DNA of 64,000 nt, from contig JAGTXZ010000018.1 of the NCBI GenBank assembly GCA_018398575.1, positions 3,472,001 to 3,536,000 of the forward strand, read 5' to 3'. Positions 11,589-24,771 of the stretch are shown piece by piece. Positions within the stretch are counted from its first letter, which is position 1, and every line of letters starts with the position of its first letter. A model generated the notes under the pieces. It was not told the origin of the DNA, made no database searches, and was given only the letters and a program-made list of their open reading frames with translations. The DNA is from Ampelomyces quisqualis. Its lineage: Eukaryota; Ascomycota; Dothideomycetes; Pleosporales; Phaeosphaeriaceae. The translations under genes and the position numbers were made by a program.

Positions 11589-13923
11589 TTGCGGGGACTG
11601 GCGCGATGGATTATGGGGACGGCGTCATTCGGATCTGGGGGACTGTTGGAAGGAGTATCCTCATGGGTTCATTGGTCGTATTTTCCCCTTTTCGGCGTCC
11701 GGGTGGCCCGGACGTCATCTTTCCAGCCCAGCGTGTGATCTTGCAAGAATACTTCCCAAACGTCATGACGATGTCTCTCTTCTTGCAGCCCTCCACTTCT
11801 TTCTTTTGACTCAAAACTCCGCTCAAGGTCTTCATCTCCTTCCGGTCCGGTGCGCCAGGGTTCTGCATGGTGACGAGCCACCGAGCGATGTTGCGAAAGT
11901 GATCAGTCGCCAGGGTGTCGAGAACGCCCAGGTCCAAGGCTTGAAATCCAGAGGCTTACAGCGGGAAGAGTCCTTCCATTGGGCCCGGATTTGTCAAGGA
12001 AAGGGCGCCAAGTTGCAACTTGCTTGTTGATGACTTCTTCCGCGTCTTCCTCCAGGCTCATTGGGGGCCCGCAGCCATCGCAGCCAGGCGCTCATGTCGT
12101 CTTGACGGTGCATCTGCCACTACGTTCTTCTTTCCTTTGATGGAACTCCGATATGTTAAGCAGCGGGTCGCGTCACTTGATCCCTAGCCTGGCACGCGTG
12201 GTTTTCGGAGCGGGTGGGGCGGCAGCGAGTCCGAATCTGCTCGCCGTGGATCAGACCGATGATTCGAGTTCGGAGAGGGTACGTTCGAGGCCTTGTGCTT
12301 TGTGATCACTTTGTTGGCGATTGTGAGTTGACGCGCCAGATAAGCAAAGTCATGGAGGTGTTTGAACAATTATGATGGTATCGTTTCTCAAAAGCAAGTC
12401 TGATGTGACTAATGTGACCGTAAACTCCGATGCCTGCTGTACAAGGTCACGACCCGAACCATCTCACTGAGCTCCAAAGCCTGCCGTGAACCGGGGCAGA
12501 AGTCGTAACTAACCCTAATCCCCAAATCCTACTCGCTCTCATCCTCGTCGTCCCATTCCCCAGAATCGCCCATATCTTGTTACATACGGTCTGCGGTGGC
12601 GCGGCACCAAGCTGTCTGCGTGTTGTGGGGCGCGCTAGGTGGGGCGGTGTTCAGCAGCAATGCAGCCGTGATCGCGTTGATGTCCGGTGTCCACTTCAAA
12701 CGTGTGACATGTATGATGCACATTCGCTCTGTATGGGGCGTATATGTCTCGCGCTCGGCTGCGCGGGTGCAACACATGTTAGCAGGTACGTCCATAGACA
12801 GTTCAGCAGAGACAAAGGACACGTACCGGTCAGGAAGCGGTGCTGGGGACTATTGTCGTCGACGGGGACCACGGCAAAGGTGGGGTTGGGCCAAACCGAG
12901 GCGCCGCGATCTTCGCGCTAGTTATTCCAGAATGACAGCAGAGAGCTGCCGCCCAGCATGAACGAGGTATTCTGCACAGAGCGGCCCTGCGGCTCTGGCG
13001 CCTGAGCTGGAAGTTGCTCTCTGACCCGCTGGACAGCAGCTCGCGCCGAGGCTGTTGAGGGCTCAATCAGAGCCGTGGGGTCCGTCCACCAGTAGCTGAG
13101 TCGAAGGCAGCGAACACGGCGAAGGCCGCAGCAAACCCGGCGAAGAGTCGAAGGCAGCGTACGCTGGCAGATGACTGCTTAGGGCCTGTTCGTGTCCACA
13201 ACTGCTTCGAGGATGATCAAGAACTGAGTGCAGTTGAACCGGGCTAGGGCGGGCACGCCAATGATGCTGCGCGCATTCATGCTCAGGGCGATGACATGTG
13301 CGGGCATGGCGATAACGCTCGGAAGTACGAAGTGCCTCGCAGGTCAGGTCTGGGGGAGATGCAGTGTCTCAGGGCTTGCCTTCTTTCCTGGTGAAGTCGG
13401 CGACGCGGTAGGACATCCATGAGGGTATGTACCAGTGGTCATCGTGAGGTTCGCACACGCCGCTCTGAGTAGCAGTAACTGTGCCCTGGGCCGTGACGGA
13501 GGCAGCGAAGGCGGTGAAGGGAAGTGTTCATTGGCGAAGAGGATGGGTAGAGCTGCGCGGAGAAGTTAGATCTTGGCCTGAAAAGGCGTCTTGCCTCGCG
13601 CGCGTGCGCCCAACCGCGACGGATCGCCGGCCTGCATTGTCGCTCTGGGCCGCCAGGTCTTTCGACGCGGGGCAATGAGCTCAGGACGCGGTTGCGACGT
13701 GCAAGTGACGACGGCCTTGGCATGGTGCGAGGGTGGGAGGGGCATGGCGCGCGCGCAACGCGCTGTTGTACTCACGGTCTTGTGTGTGTTGTGGGCGGTG
13801 TTTTGCGGTAGGAGGACTCACCTTAGATGCTCTGCTGAGACAGACCTGTTCCTTCCAAATTCTGGAGTTGATGGCGAGATCCAATGTGGAGAGCATGATT
13901 GGACACCCTTTCACTATCCCCCG
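11589..13923. other. GC-balanced stretch without a confident gene
   Basis: Several minus-strand open segments look weakly protein-like: 11611-11937, 12184-12369, and a broken chain between about 12830 and 13450. They cannot be joined into one model with consistent splice sites and none shows a known motif. They may be remnants of a decayed gene or of the Copia element's flank. The + strand frames over the same DNA are no better supported. Confidence 0.4.
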
Positions 13924-14682
13924 CTAATCTCCACTATACTGCCGTGCGAAGATTGCGGCTCTATCTCGCAAGTCCTCGTTCTCTTGATACTGCGGTCGAG
14001 GCGTCTTGAACATTTTCTCCCTCCTTTCTCCCTTTTCCCGCCACGCAAGTCGTGCCTTCTCCTGTTTATGCTTTGCGAGGGCTTTCTGACAGGTGAATAT
14101 GCGACCGCACACACAAGCAAACCTAGCTACTAAAGGCGAAGCCTGAGTCGATACGGACTCCAACTCCAGAGAAGCAAAGGAAGAGATTAGGGAGTTATCC
14201 TCTTGTTGGTTTTGAGTAAGAGACTTGTTGGCTTGTCGCCCGTAATATAGGGAGTCGTGCTTGTGTAGGTCAATAGTGCCTGGTACTAGCTCTAGAGCTG
14301 GAGAGATCGAAGTTGGAGATGAATGTGGAGCCGTGATCGGTATCAAGACCGGCGTTGTCCCTTTGGGCGTAAATCCAGTTCTGGGCTTTCTTGCCTGATG
14401 AGTCTTCGAGTACCGCAAATGCTTTTCTAGCTTCTTCTCGGCTGTAAAGATCTGTCCACAAGGGCACAGTATCTTCTTTGGCGTTGAAGCCGGAATTGAA
14501 GCTTTGGCTGGAACAGTGGCGGCCCTTCGATTGGAACTTTGAGTCATAGAGATTACATTTCCCCCCTCCTGATGGGTAGCGCAGAGCCGATTATGCCCCA
14601 AGTACGCCTCTGCGTTCTCGAAGCTTTTACCACAGGGGCAGAAAACCTGGAGTGTGCTGATTCTTCCGGCCGTGTCCGCCAT
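13924..14682 (-). CDS. C2H2-type zinc-finger protein, 252 aa, CxC fingers
   Basis: This single-exon gene encodes 252 residues. Three finger-like units share the form C-x-C-x12-H. Finger 1 has C15, C17, H30 and H37. Finger 2 has C73, C75, H88 and H95. Finger 3 has C190, C192 and H205 but no final His at the expected place. The first Cys pair is spaced by one residue instead of the usual two or four, so zinc binding would be atypical. Between fingers 2 and 3 lies a Ser/Thr/Pro-rich linker. The C-terminus is strongly basic, with an EKGERREK-type run. A nucleic-acid-binding nuclear role is inferred from family resemblance only. The start is the first ATG of the open frame. It is unrelated in sequence context to the broken fingers at 10192 and 54223, although spacers of the YSKTH/YSPVH type recur. 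Confidence 0.65.
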   Translation of the reverse strand: MADTAGRISTLQVFCPCGKSFENAEAYLGHNRLCATHQEGGNVISMTQSSNRRAATVPAKASIPASTPKKILCPCGQIFTAEKKLEKHLRYSKTHQARKPRTGFTPKGTTPVLIPITAPHSSPTSISPALELVPGTIDLHKHDSLYYGRQANKSLTQNQQEDNSLISSFASLELESVSTQASPLVARFACVCGRIFTCQKALAKHKQEKARLAWREKGERREKMFKTPRPQYQENEDLRDRAAIFARQYSGD

Positions 14683-16809
14683 TTCGACCTCCGCATAGGG
14701 TAAGAGGTTAGGCCCTTTTGTGAACTTGATCTACATTAGCAAATGTGGCATAAGGTTCTTGTGTCAAGGTTTGGTTATAGTACGAGACAAGGCACTTACC
14801 AATTGTCATCATTCTACGTAACTGATTATTCTCGCACTTAACATTGTGATGGTTGATGACTTATGTTATGGTTCTCAAGCTTAGCTTACCCCGCACCTGT
14901 TTACCAAAGGGGAAGTGGCGTGCATGGCCGATGTCAGATAACTAATAGACGTGCGAGCTGTATGCTTGCACACCTGCATAATTGCGCACTTCCGCAAGTA
15001 TCAGGGGGTGGACGTGGCAAGCGTTCTGACACTGCTTACTATTCAGCTACACGCTTACTAGCGGCAACTTTGGCTTGGCTTGCGTGTTCGTGTCCAATGT
15101 ACGTGTCTAAAGTGCCACGTTGACGATGCTGGCGACGCGGGCAACGATCGGCAGTCTTGGCGACGCCCCACTCCACGACGCGCACGGTACCACGCGCCGC
15201 AAAAGACAACCACAGCACCATCCAACAGCCCCAGCGCTAGGCGCTTCACATTGAGCGGAAGTCCTCTCTGACCTTCCCGCAGTCTGCACGAATCGTCCAC
15301 GCCGTCCTTAGTGTTTTGAGCGAGCATTTGAACGAACAACGAGCTCGACATCTACACCATGCTCGATGCTACTCGTGCTAATACCTACATATCACTAAAC
15401 GCTGTAGGAGCACGAATGTTCTGCGCTATATCTTGTTTCGGTGAGCGACGTAGGCTCTGACGTCTAATTAGGCTCACCCAACGTTTATGTCTCCTTCATC
15501 CACGCTCTTCTTCAAACTACAAGTTCATCAAGTCAGTTTAGGGTGCTTACAGTCACGGTATCGCACATCGCGCATGCGATCTCTGAGCATGACGTACATT
15601 ATCTTCGCCTACATGATCGTTCGCATTAACAAGCATCCAGAGCAGGCGCAGACTCGGAAGCGACGCAACGTTAGTCCGGCAGCTACACAAAGCGAGACAG
15701 TCGTGGACGGCAAACGTTGAGCATTGAAGAGGAAAAGACACATTGCCCTTATACAGTACAACTGCGCCGCTGCGCCTGCCCTCCTCTCGCACGACCTTGA
15801 ACACGGATCTGTTTGTAGAAGAGAAGCCGTCAGCATCCACATCCTCCAACGAAGCGCACTACTCGCAGTCGAACAGCGCGACACCGCCAGCGACAAGCAA
15901 CCCCCGCCGGCGCACAACTTAAGAAATACACAGGGCGGATGGGCAGGACGAGCCTTGGCTTAGCGCAGGTTGATGCTGCGGCGTACGCGGTGGGACGGAT
16001 ATGCGCTCTGCCAGTCGGCGGCGGCGCAAGTGATGCTCAAAGAGCATATGCCTCACGATGATAGCGGCTCGGACTAGTACACGCTGGGCTTCATTGGTAC
16101 CCATAGCGTCGTCCTCAGATAGCTGCAAGCTAACCAGATAAGCACCCGATACTGCGTTCCGCGCAGGGCAAGCTATGTCCAAGTTTTCGTTGATCCGCGT
16201 CGGGCTGTGGTTGGTGTTGGCGGGGCCCTGAGCACGGACGCTGATACGCGACTAGGAGACATCGTAGTCAGCCAGATGATCGGGTGACAGCAATTAGCTG
16301 GTGGTGCAACGTGGGCTGTGGCTATTCACGACGCGAAAAAGTGGTAGAGAGGTGGAAGGTGAAGCACAAGGATTTTCGGGACTTGGTACGGACAAAGCGT
16401 GGGCAAGCATTTGAGTTTGTTTTTGGCTGCAGCTGATGCGAGTGATGTGTTGCTTAGACTGTCCAACGGCCTGCCGCGGCGGAACTACGTAAATAGCAGC
16501 GTAGCGACGTTTTGGAGGAAGAGCCCATAACAAGGCTTGTTGCTACTGCACGGCAGAAGTTGGTGGTTGGCTGTATCTACGGGCAAAGTTCGGCATGGCT
16601 CGAGGATCCTCAGCGTCCAGCGTCCTACATGTAATCCTGAGGCTTGTTGTCGTCAGGGTGATCGTCCGCATCTCTATCTTCCTCCCAACACTTTTCCTAC
16701 TCCTCTAGCCTTACTAGGGGCCCTAGGCCAACAGGGTTAGCAGTGTAAAACTTACAGAGCTTGCAAGGGCTATTCTTGAAGTTAGATGCATCGTACCACG
16801 CTCGATCAT
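14683..16809. other. GC-balanced stretch, no confident gene; island edge
   Basis: Only short ORFs occur on both strands, the most protein-like being minus-strand 16182-15919 (87 codons, no motif). The first few hundred bases would hold the promoter of the C2H2 gene that starts at 14682. The DNA turns abruptly AT-rich at about 16810. Confidence 0.45.
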
Positions 16810-18716
16810 CCTCATATCCTAGCTATTTAACGTAGTACTATAGCTTTTTGCAATAGGCACAGGCTGCAAGGATCTACTCTACTTCATATTTATTATTATC
16901 TGCTCTGCTACAACTGCGCAAGTAATAGGGCTATAAGGCTAACTTTTATTACTTGTTACTTTTAAGACAGCAGCTGTAGTTACTACTTTTGCTGCTGCTT
17001 TTACTGCTGTTATTACTATAGCATATTTTAGGGTTAGTACTATAGTTCTACGTATCTAATATACACTATTAGCTAGGTAGAGAGTATTACTACTCTCGCG
17101 TTAGTAATATTCTATAATTACTAGTATTATTATTAGTGCTGCTATTAGATTAGTTACTACTATAGTAGCTTGTATTTTTAAGGTAAGTAAGCTTGTCTTA
17201 CTAGTATTAGATAAAATAAAATATTTAGAATAGCGTACACTTACTATACTTTTCTACTCTTCTATTTAAAGGCTCTTGTAGCTTATATATTATAACGTAA
17301 TTTTCTAACAGAGTGTTACTATTAGCTTACTACTCTATTAGTATAATTAATAACCTAGTTAATAGTGTTAATAGTGCTAAGAAGAGTTTATAGTATTAGA
17401 GCCTACTATCTTAGAATTTTAGTTAATTAACTAGTTCTAAGTTTAGAGTATTTTCTATATCTTTTGTCTTGTAATAGTTCTTAATACTAAAATTGTTATA
17501 TTCTTATATACTTAAACTTAGGTTATAAGAGTAGCTCTTGTTATTTTTATAGGCCTCTAATTTAGAAAGGTTATTAGTAATAAAAATTGTATATTCTACG
17601 TAATATTAGAATAGCTAAGTAGTATACCTATAGAACTTATAGCTTACCTAGACTATTACCCTTAAAATAGGTTAGTTAACCTATACTCTTTCTACTTAGA
17701 GCTTCTTTAGAAATCTCTCTTAAGACAAAGTGCTTAACTTCTATACCTTCTTTATTCTAAAGATAGAAAATACCTAAATAGCTAATATTACCTTTGCAAT
17801 TAAAAATTTTAAAATTAAAGGTATTTTTTTAGCTATGTTTAGTTAGTTATAAAAGAACGCAAGAATAAAAACTTACTTTAGAAATACCTACCTAATACTA
17901 AATTAAAGTTATTAGCTTAGCATAAAGTAAGAGTAGGCCTAGTACTTAGACTTTTATTAAGTTTAAGATAATTATATTGTTTAGATAGTGTTATTCTCCT
18001 ATACTTATAGCGCTAGGTTCGTTTTGGCTTTAGAAGTCTAGAGTAATTAATAAATCAAAAGTTCTGCATTAGAAAAGAGTTTAAAGATATTGTTATAGCT
18101 ACTAGTATTAGTGCTGGTTTTAGAAGAAATATAGAGGCGCTATAGTTTAAGTAGGTAAAGGTTCTACACTTTAATCCTAACCTTCTTAGAAAGCTACCTT
18201 AGATATCTTAGAAGCTCTAGTAAGTAGTAGTTAGCGCAAGATAGGTCTAAAACATAGACTCTAGAAGTATATAGTATTAAGTTAAAGTAGTAGTTACGTA
18301 GCTGCGTTATATTGATAGTGATGCAGCTCTTGTATAAAGCCTCTCTTTCTTTAGATAAGAAAGTGTATAGCTAGTCTACTAATACTAGTTATAGAATAAG
18401 AAACTGTAATATTATTTCTCTATAGGCTAGGTTACCTAGCTGCTATATACCTCTCTGTTTTTGTTAGAGCCTGCCTCTTAACAAGCTTAGAGATATCTAT
18501 TCTACTTAATTCGCGTCTATAAACAGAGTAGATAGATCCTAATATAGATAGTTAACTTGTTAGTAACTCTAAAACCTAAACTTAGGCTTAAACTCTTATC
18601 TAGGCTTTAGGCTCTATTCTAGTTCTTTACTTCCTTAGTAACACTAGAATATAATATTAGTATTATACAAACTGTTATACAAACTTAAGCTCTACTAATC
18701 TAATTAATAGTATAGC
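16810..18716. other. AT-rich RIP-degraded DNA, origin unresolved
   Basis: The composition is the same as in the retrotransposons to the right, with dense TA dinucleotides and short T-rich runs. It lies outside the family A LTR. No LTR pair or coding motif could be assigned. It is presumably the 5' side of the sequence into which element A inserted. Confidence 0.4.
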
Positions 18717-18990
18717 TGTAACAGGCTGCTGCCTAGAAAATCTCTTAGTTATGTAAAAACCTTAGGTCCTAGAACAGAAGGGCCTAGCATCTTTCGCGTT
18801 AGAGCACTATAGAAGGTCTAGAGCCTAGAACTAAATACTACTCTAGACTAGAACCTAAATACTGCTCTAGACTAGAACTTTTAGAGTCTAGATAGCTACT
18901 ATAAAATCCTTAGGACCTAGTGTTAGCTATAGGTTTTAAATTTACAACCTTTATACTTTAGCAACTACTCTAAGAGTTAGCTCCCTTATA
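18717..18990 (+). repeat. 5' LTR of element A
   Basis: It begins TGTAACAGGCTGC and ends CTCCCTTATA, where the partner LTR keeps TTACA. It contains an internal near-repeat of the CTAGAACCTAAATACTGCTCTAGA type. It aligns along its full length with 40121-40394, with differences that are mostly transitions. Confidence 0.88.
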
Positions 18991-19029
18991 ATTAAATTTA
19001 ATCTTCCTACTAGGCTAAAGAGCTCTTAG

Positions 19030-20240
19030 TAACCTCTACGATAGAATAAGTAACTGTCCTAATATTAGTTTAGGAAATAATAGTAGAAGCTATCTAAATA
19101 AGGCATGTAAGCGTCTCTAGGTTAGTAATTAAAACAGAGTTTAATTAAATAATTAACTACGCGTATCTAGACCTAGAAGAATAGTATATTAAGAAACAGC
19201 TATTATTAAATAGACTAGAGGGCACGTTAGTATAGCAGGAACTAAGTAACCTAAGGCTATTCTAAATAGATAAAGAGAAAGCCCTAGCAGAACTTAGGCT
19301 AGATCTAATAGAGCTTATAAGATTACTATAAGAATAAATTACAAGACTTACAAGTTGATTTTTCTTCTCTACCTCTTCTAGCTATCTAGGAACTCTTACT
19401 AAAAACCTACCTATCTAAAAAACTTGTAAAGTTCTAGACCTAGAAGCTTTTATTAGAGACTAGAGAAAATATTATATATTCTAGACCTAGATAAAGTACA
19501 AACTAAAGTGTAATAGTATAAGTTTAGAGTCTTAAGTAGGGTATATTTTTAACTACCTTAAGAAAATAGCTGTAAATATAGCCTTGTTTTAGATAACACA
19601 AAACCTATTAGAGCCTGCTTCTAAACTATAGAAGTTCTTTAACAACTAATTTAGAAATTAACTATATATAGAAAGAGCTTAAAGAAAGCTCTAAGTAATC
19701 TAATAAAACAAAACATCCTTATAAAACTTTAACGTAGAATTTATAAGGCTAGACTATAACGTAGGCAAAGAGAATAATAAAGTAAACTTAAAAATAAGAT
19801 ACCTATATACTATATAGTAGAATCTACAAGACTAGATAATCTTAGTAGATACCTTAATAGAGTAGATTATCTACAACTTAATAGACTATATAGTATTTAT
19901 TAAAGAAAATTTGTTTTAAGCTAAACTTAGCAGTAACTACTTAAAGAAAAAGAGCTACGCTAGAGAACCTATAGACTAGAAGCCTATAAAAGGCTACTTA
20001 GGAAGGCCTAGCAAGACCTTCTATAATAAGAAAAAAGCAAAGTAGGCTATAAAGAAGAAAAGGTCCTATAGAAGGCAGAACAATTTATGCCTGTGCTGTA
20101 GCAAGTCTAGATATTTCGCTAGTAAGTATAACTTATCTCTACCTATAAAGCTAGTTAAGGTTACTTTAGCTAAAGCACTAGATAATAAAGTAGAAAGTAC
20201 TTCTAAAGATATAAGCTTAGGAAACAAGTAACTCTTACCT
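19030..20240 (+). pseudogene. gag of element A (RIP-degraded)
   Basis: This is a + strand reading of about 400 codons with RIP-type stops, ending in a basic tract and a retroviral-type zinc knuckle at 20088-20129. The knuckle has the form C-x2-C-x4-H-x4-C, but the His and the last Cys codons now read TAT (Tyr), as expected from CAT-to-TAT and TGT-to-TAT changes. Gag would package the RNA in virus-like particles. It is not functional. Confidence 0.7.
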
Positions 20241-20329
20241 AAAGGCGCAGATAGAAGTACAGTAATTTAACACTAGAGAAGAAAAAGAAATTTTAATAAT
20301 TCTAAAAAAGATAGGTAGATAGAGAACCT

Positions 20330-23300
20330 ATTACTATATATACAATTATTAATAAATTAGCAATTATATCTATATAAATTAATATAGGTTACCTTACTTA
20401 TACTATTACTTTAGTAAAATTTATTTACAAGAACAAGTTAAAGTATATAAAAGTAACTCTAAGAAAGATTATAGGTATTGCAGGCGCCTAGACCTAGATA
20501 AACATAGCAGTTAAAATAAGAATTAATATAAATAGGTATAGAAAGACAATTTAGGCCTATAAGTTAGAAGAAGATAATAAGTACAACTTAATAGTAGGCT
20601 GCCTCTAGATAGATTAGCATAATATTACTATAGCTTTAGCAAAAAAGTTAGTATATATCTATTCTATAGAGATAAGAGTAAAGAGCTAGAAAGAGAGAAA
20701 GCCTTTTTCTTTGCAAAACATTATAGTAGTAGTATACTCTGCCTAGATTATTAGAGTATAGAAAGACAAGTCTATCTACCTATATACAGTATCTCTAGTA
20801 GACATCTAGAAAGTCTTAAAAACAAAAGTTACTATAGACTTTAGAGAAGTACTTTTAGAATACTTAAAAGATAAATATAAAGTCTTCTTACAGATAGAAG
20901 CTAACCTTCTGCCTTTCTAGAGAGGACTATCTATTAACTAATTAATAGAACTAATAGAGGAAGATAGAAACCTAGCAGAAGTCTTCTAGGGACTACTCTT
21001 TAGTATATTCTAAGAAGAACTCTTAGTGCTGCGCAAAGAGCTTATATTATACTTAGATAGAAGCTTTATCTAGGTAAGCTGTTCTAGTGCTTTAGCGCTT
21101 ATCTTCTTTATAAAGAAACTAGGCAGAAGCCTCTAGTTCTGCGTAGACTATTGTGCTCTAAACGCTATAATAAGAAAAGACTAGTACTCTCTACCTCTTA
21201 TATAGAAAACACTAGCCTAAATCTTAAAAGCTAAGTAGTTTACAAAAGTTAACGTTATCTAGGCGTTCTATAAAATTAGAATAGTAGAAGGTAATAAGTA
21301 GAAGATAGCCTTTTAGACGGGCTTTAGCCTATATAAATAGCTAGTAACACTCTTTAGACTTACAAACGCTTTAAGTACTTTCTAGCGTTATATTAACTAG
21401 ACCTTCTACAAATACTTTAACAACTTCTATTCTGCGTATATTAATAATATACTTATTTACACTAGTAGTTCTAAGTTAGACTATAAGAAGAAGGTAAAGA
21501 AAGTAGTATAAATGCTTAGTACTACAGAACTACATCTTAATATAGAAAAGAGCAAGCTTAGAGTAAAGAGGACAAAATACTTTAGGTTTATTATTAAAGT
21601 AGAAAAAGAAATAACTATAGACCCTAAAAAGGTTAAGGCTATTAGGTCTTAGAAACTACTAAAAACTGTAAAAGAAGTATATAGCTTTATTAGATTTACT
21701 AACTTTTACTACTAGTTTATTAAAAACTTTTTAGAACTAGCTATACTTTTTACTTAGCTTACTAGAAAGAATATAAACTTTAAATAAGAGATAGAGTAAC
21801 AAGCTACGTTCTAGAAGCTTAAGAAGACCTTTATTGCTAAACTATCTTTAGTAAACCTTAATACAGACCTTAAGACTATAGTTAAATACAACGCTTTAGA
21901 ATAGTAAACAAGTAGAGTATTATCTTAGTATATAAAGGACAGACTACTCTAAATAGTAGCCTACTATTCTTTTAAGAACAACGCAGCCAGAGTTAACTAT
22001 ACTATATATAATAAAGAACTATTAGTAGTAATTAATTGCCTTAAGCAATAAAAGACTAAGCTCTAACGCGTAGAATACTTTACTATATTAACTAATTACA
22101 AGAACTTAGAATACTTTGCAATAACATGCCTATTAACAGAATAGTATATGCAATAGGTAGGGTTCCTTAGCCTCTTTTATATAACCTTCTAATATTAATC
22201 TAGCAATATAAATAGTAGAGCTAATACCTTGTTAAGAAAGAAATAGGACCTTTTATAGAGTAGAGCTAACAAACAATTGCAATTAAGAATGTTTTAACTC
22301 CTAGTCTTTACCTACAAACCTAATAGAGTAACTAATAAGAAGAGTATCTAATTCCTTAGTATTTAAAACCTATAAAGAGCGCAGAGTAACAAACAGTCTA
22401 GGTAAGGCTAGTAGAGAAAGAACTCTAATTCTAAAAATGTACTTATAGACAAAGATAACAGTAGAGTAGACACTCCTAGAGAGAAGATAGAATGTTCTTA
22501 TAATTAGAAGAGATAGAAGTAGCTCTATAATCTACTAGGAGAAGACCTAGCTTAATATAACAATATAAAATAGATATAGGACTTAGTAATTCTTAATAAC
22601 AAAGCATACACAAAAGTATAAGAAGCTATCTAACTAGAATAAAAAAAATTTCTCTTAACCTTAGCCTTAAAGTATTTCTTATAGAGTGCGTATTAGGTAA
22701 TTGTAACTAGCTACTCTATTAGAGGCAGAAATAGGTACTCTATGCTAAAGAACTATAGACTAAGATTATTAGCAACTACTATAACTTCCTACTTACTAGA
22801 CACCTAGAGAGAGAAAACACCTACGCTATACTTACTTAGAATTACTTTTAGCCTAGAATGTTATTTAGAATTAGATAGTATATACAAAACTGTATAATAT
22901 ATAGCTAAACTAAACCTTAGAGAAAACTAAAACAGAGACTACTCTAACTACTTCTGCTCTTACACTAGATCTAAAAGGAACTATCTATAGACTTTATTAT
23001 TAGACTTCTACTAAGCTATAGTATACGCTACTTAATAGTTATAACAGATAGGCTAAGTAAGAACTTAGTCCTAGCACTACTCTCTAATCTTAAAGTATAA
23101 ACTATAGCAATAGCGTTTCTTAAAAGAGTTATAGTGTACTACTAGCTCCTTAATACTATTGTTTTAAATAGAGAGTTATAATTTACTAGCTAATTCTAAG
23201 AGACGCTGTACAGAGACCTAAGAATTTAAGGATAGATTTCTACTACCTACTACCTACAAAGTAACAGGGCTATAGAAAGAATAAATAGTATAGTAGAAGC

Positions 23301-24060
23301 TTACCTGTAGGCCTTTGTAAACTAAGACTAGACTAACTAGGTCTCTTTGTGCCTAGTAGCCTAGATAGCTATTATAGGTAGGAACTTAGCTTCTACTAGC
23401 GTTAGCCTATTCTTCCTTTAGTATAGTTATAACATAGATCTAGTCTAAGTAAACAATACTTAAGGCCTTTACTATATATAGAAAGATAGAAAGAACAAAA
23501 TAGCTGTAGCAAAAGCTATAGTAGAAAAGTTTAAAAATACTATTAGCTATATATAAGTAAAGATAGTAGAGGCATAACAAGAATAGAAATAGCAAGCTAA
23601 CTATTATTAATAAGAATTTCTAGAGTATAAGGTAGAAGATAAGGTCTAGTTGTAATACAAAGCTTTTATGTCTAATAAGTAACCTTTAAAGAAACTAGAT
23701 TAAAAGAATAGAAAATATACTATTATAAGAGTTATTTCTCTACATATAGTAGAACTAAGCACCTTTTCTAAAGTCTACCTAAGGTTCTATATAGACTACT
23801 AAAAACCTAACAGCACAAACCTACTTCTTTATTAAAAATCTAACAACTAGTAGCTAGATATAGTAATTGACTACAGTAACACTAATAGTAAGAAGTACTA
23901 GGTTAAAGAAATTATAGTAGACTAATAAAGGAGACTAGGCTATAGAACGCAAATTTAGTACTTAGTTAAATAGGCAAGTTATATAGAACCTATATAGAAA
24001 CTTAGAGGAAACGTAAAAGATACTACAGCCCTATAGTAATAGCTAGACAGAACGTAAGCT
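20330..24060 (+). pseudogene. pol of element A: protease, RT, RNase H, integrase, chromodomain
   Basis: The Gypsy RT is clear from about 21110: an FCVDYxALN block, then KDxYxLPLI, then the catalytic box at 21437-21457, which now reads YINNILI instead of YIDDILI. Both catalytic Asp codons have become Asn through G-to-A change. Integrase remnants at about 22970-23300 include a diverged form of the SDRGSQFTS motif and the segment that normally reads QTERxN. A chromodomain lies at about 23890-24050 with the YLVKWxGY-type core. Numerous TAG/TAA stops interrupt it. The upstream protease is inferred from position. Confidence 0.82.
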
Positions 24061-24147
24061 AAAGACTAGAATAATAGTAGAATACCTAAGAAGCCTTTAG
24101 AAGAAAGGTTCTAACAGACAGCCTAAACTACCTATAAGAGTAGATAG

Positions 24148-24446
24148 TGTAACAACGCAGGTAGGTACAGCTATTAGGATCAAATCAGATACGTATTAGA
24201 GGCATATAGGAGTACGTATTGTATTAGAGATTCTAGATTGGCTATACACCTATAGGTCTTATACAGAAGGACAAGAGAAACTTGTTCTCTATCTATGCTA
24301 TAGGCTTATATTTATAGTAGGCGTAGCAGCTGAGTTAGAGCGCTATTAGAGCGCTTTTAGTCTTAATCTGCTAGCTTTCTACATAATCTATTACTAAGCC
24401 TTTATAAGGTATTAGATATAATATGTATTTGCATGTGCTTGTTACA
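24148..24446 (-). repeat. 3' LTR of B1
   Basis: On the + strand it reads TGTAACAACGCAGG...GTGCTTGTTACA. It is flanked on the left by GATAG. Confidence 0.93.
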
Positions 24447-24771
24447 TTACTCTTCTTCTTAAAATTAATAGTCCTTATTAATTAGGTCTGTATTAGTGTT
24501 GTTTTAAATACCTTTCTAAATTGTTATAAACTTACATTTACCTTAAGTTTATTTTAGGATAACGTAATATAGCTGTTTGTTATTGTTTTAATCTGCGCGC
24601 TAGCGCGTTTAAAGTTCTTAACTTTACCTTAAGCTTTTTAAGTATATATACAAGGCTAGCCTTCTAGTATACTACTTCTCTACACTTTCCCTCTACATGT
24701 TTGTATACCTATAGCTATCTAACTACTTTTCTAATTTAATTGTTAGCTAATTGTTTCTGCAGATACACACA

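Noticed and set aside
11611..11937. 108-codon minus-strand ORF beside the Copia remnant
   Set aside because: No motif, a competing frame on the same strand, and no splice model; kept only as a remark.
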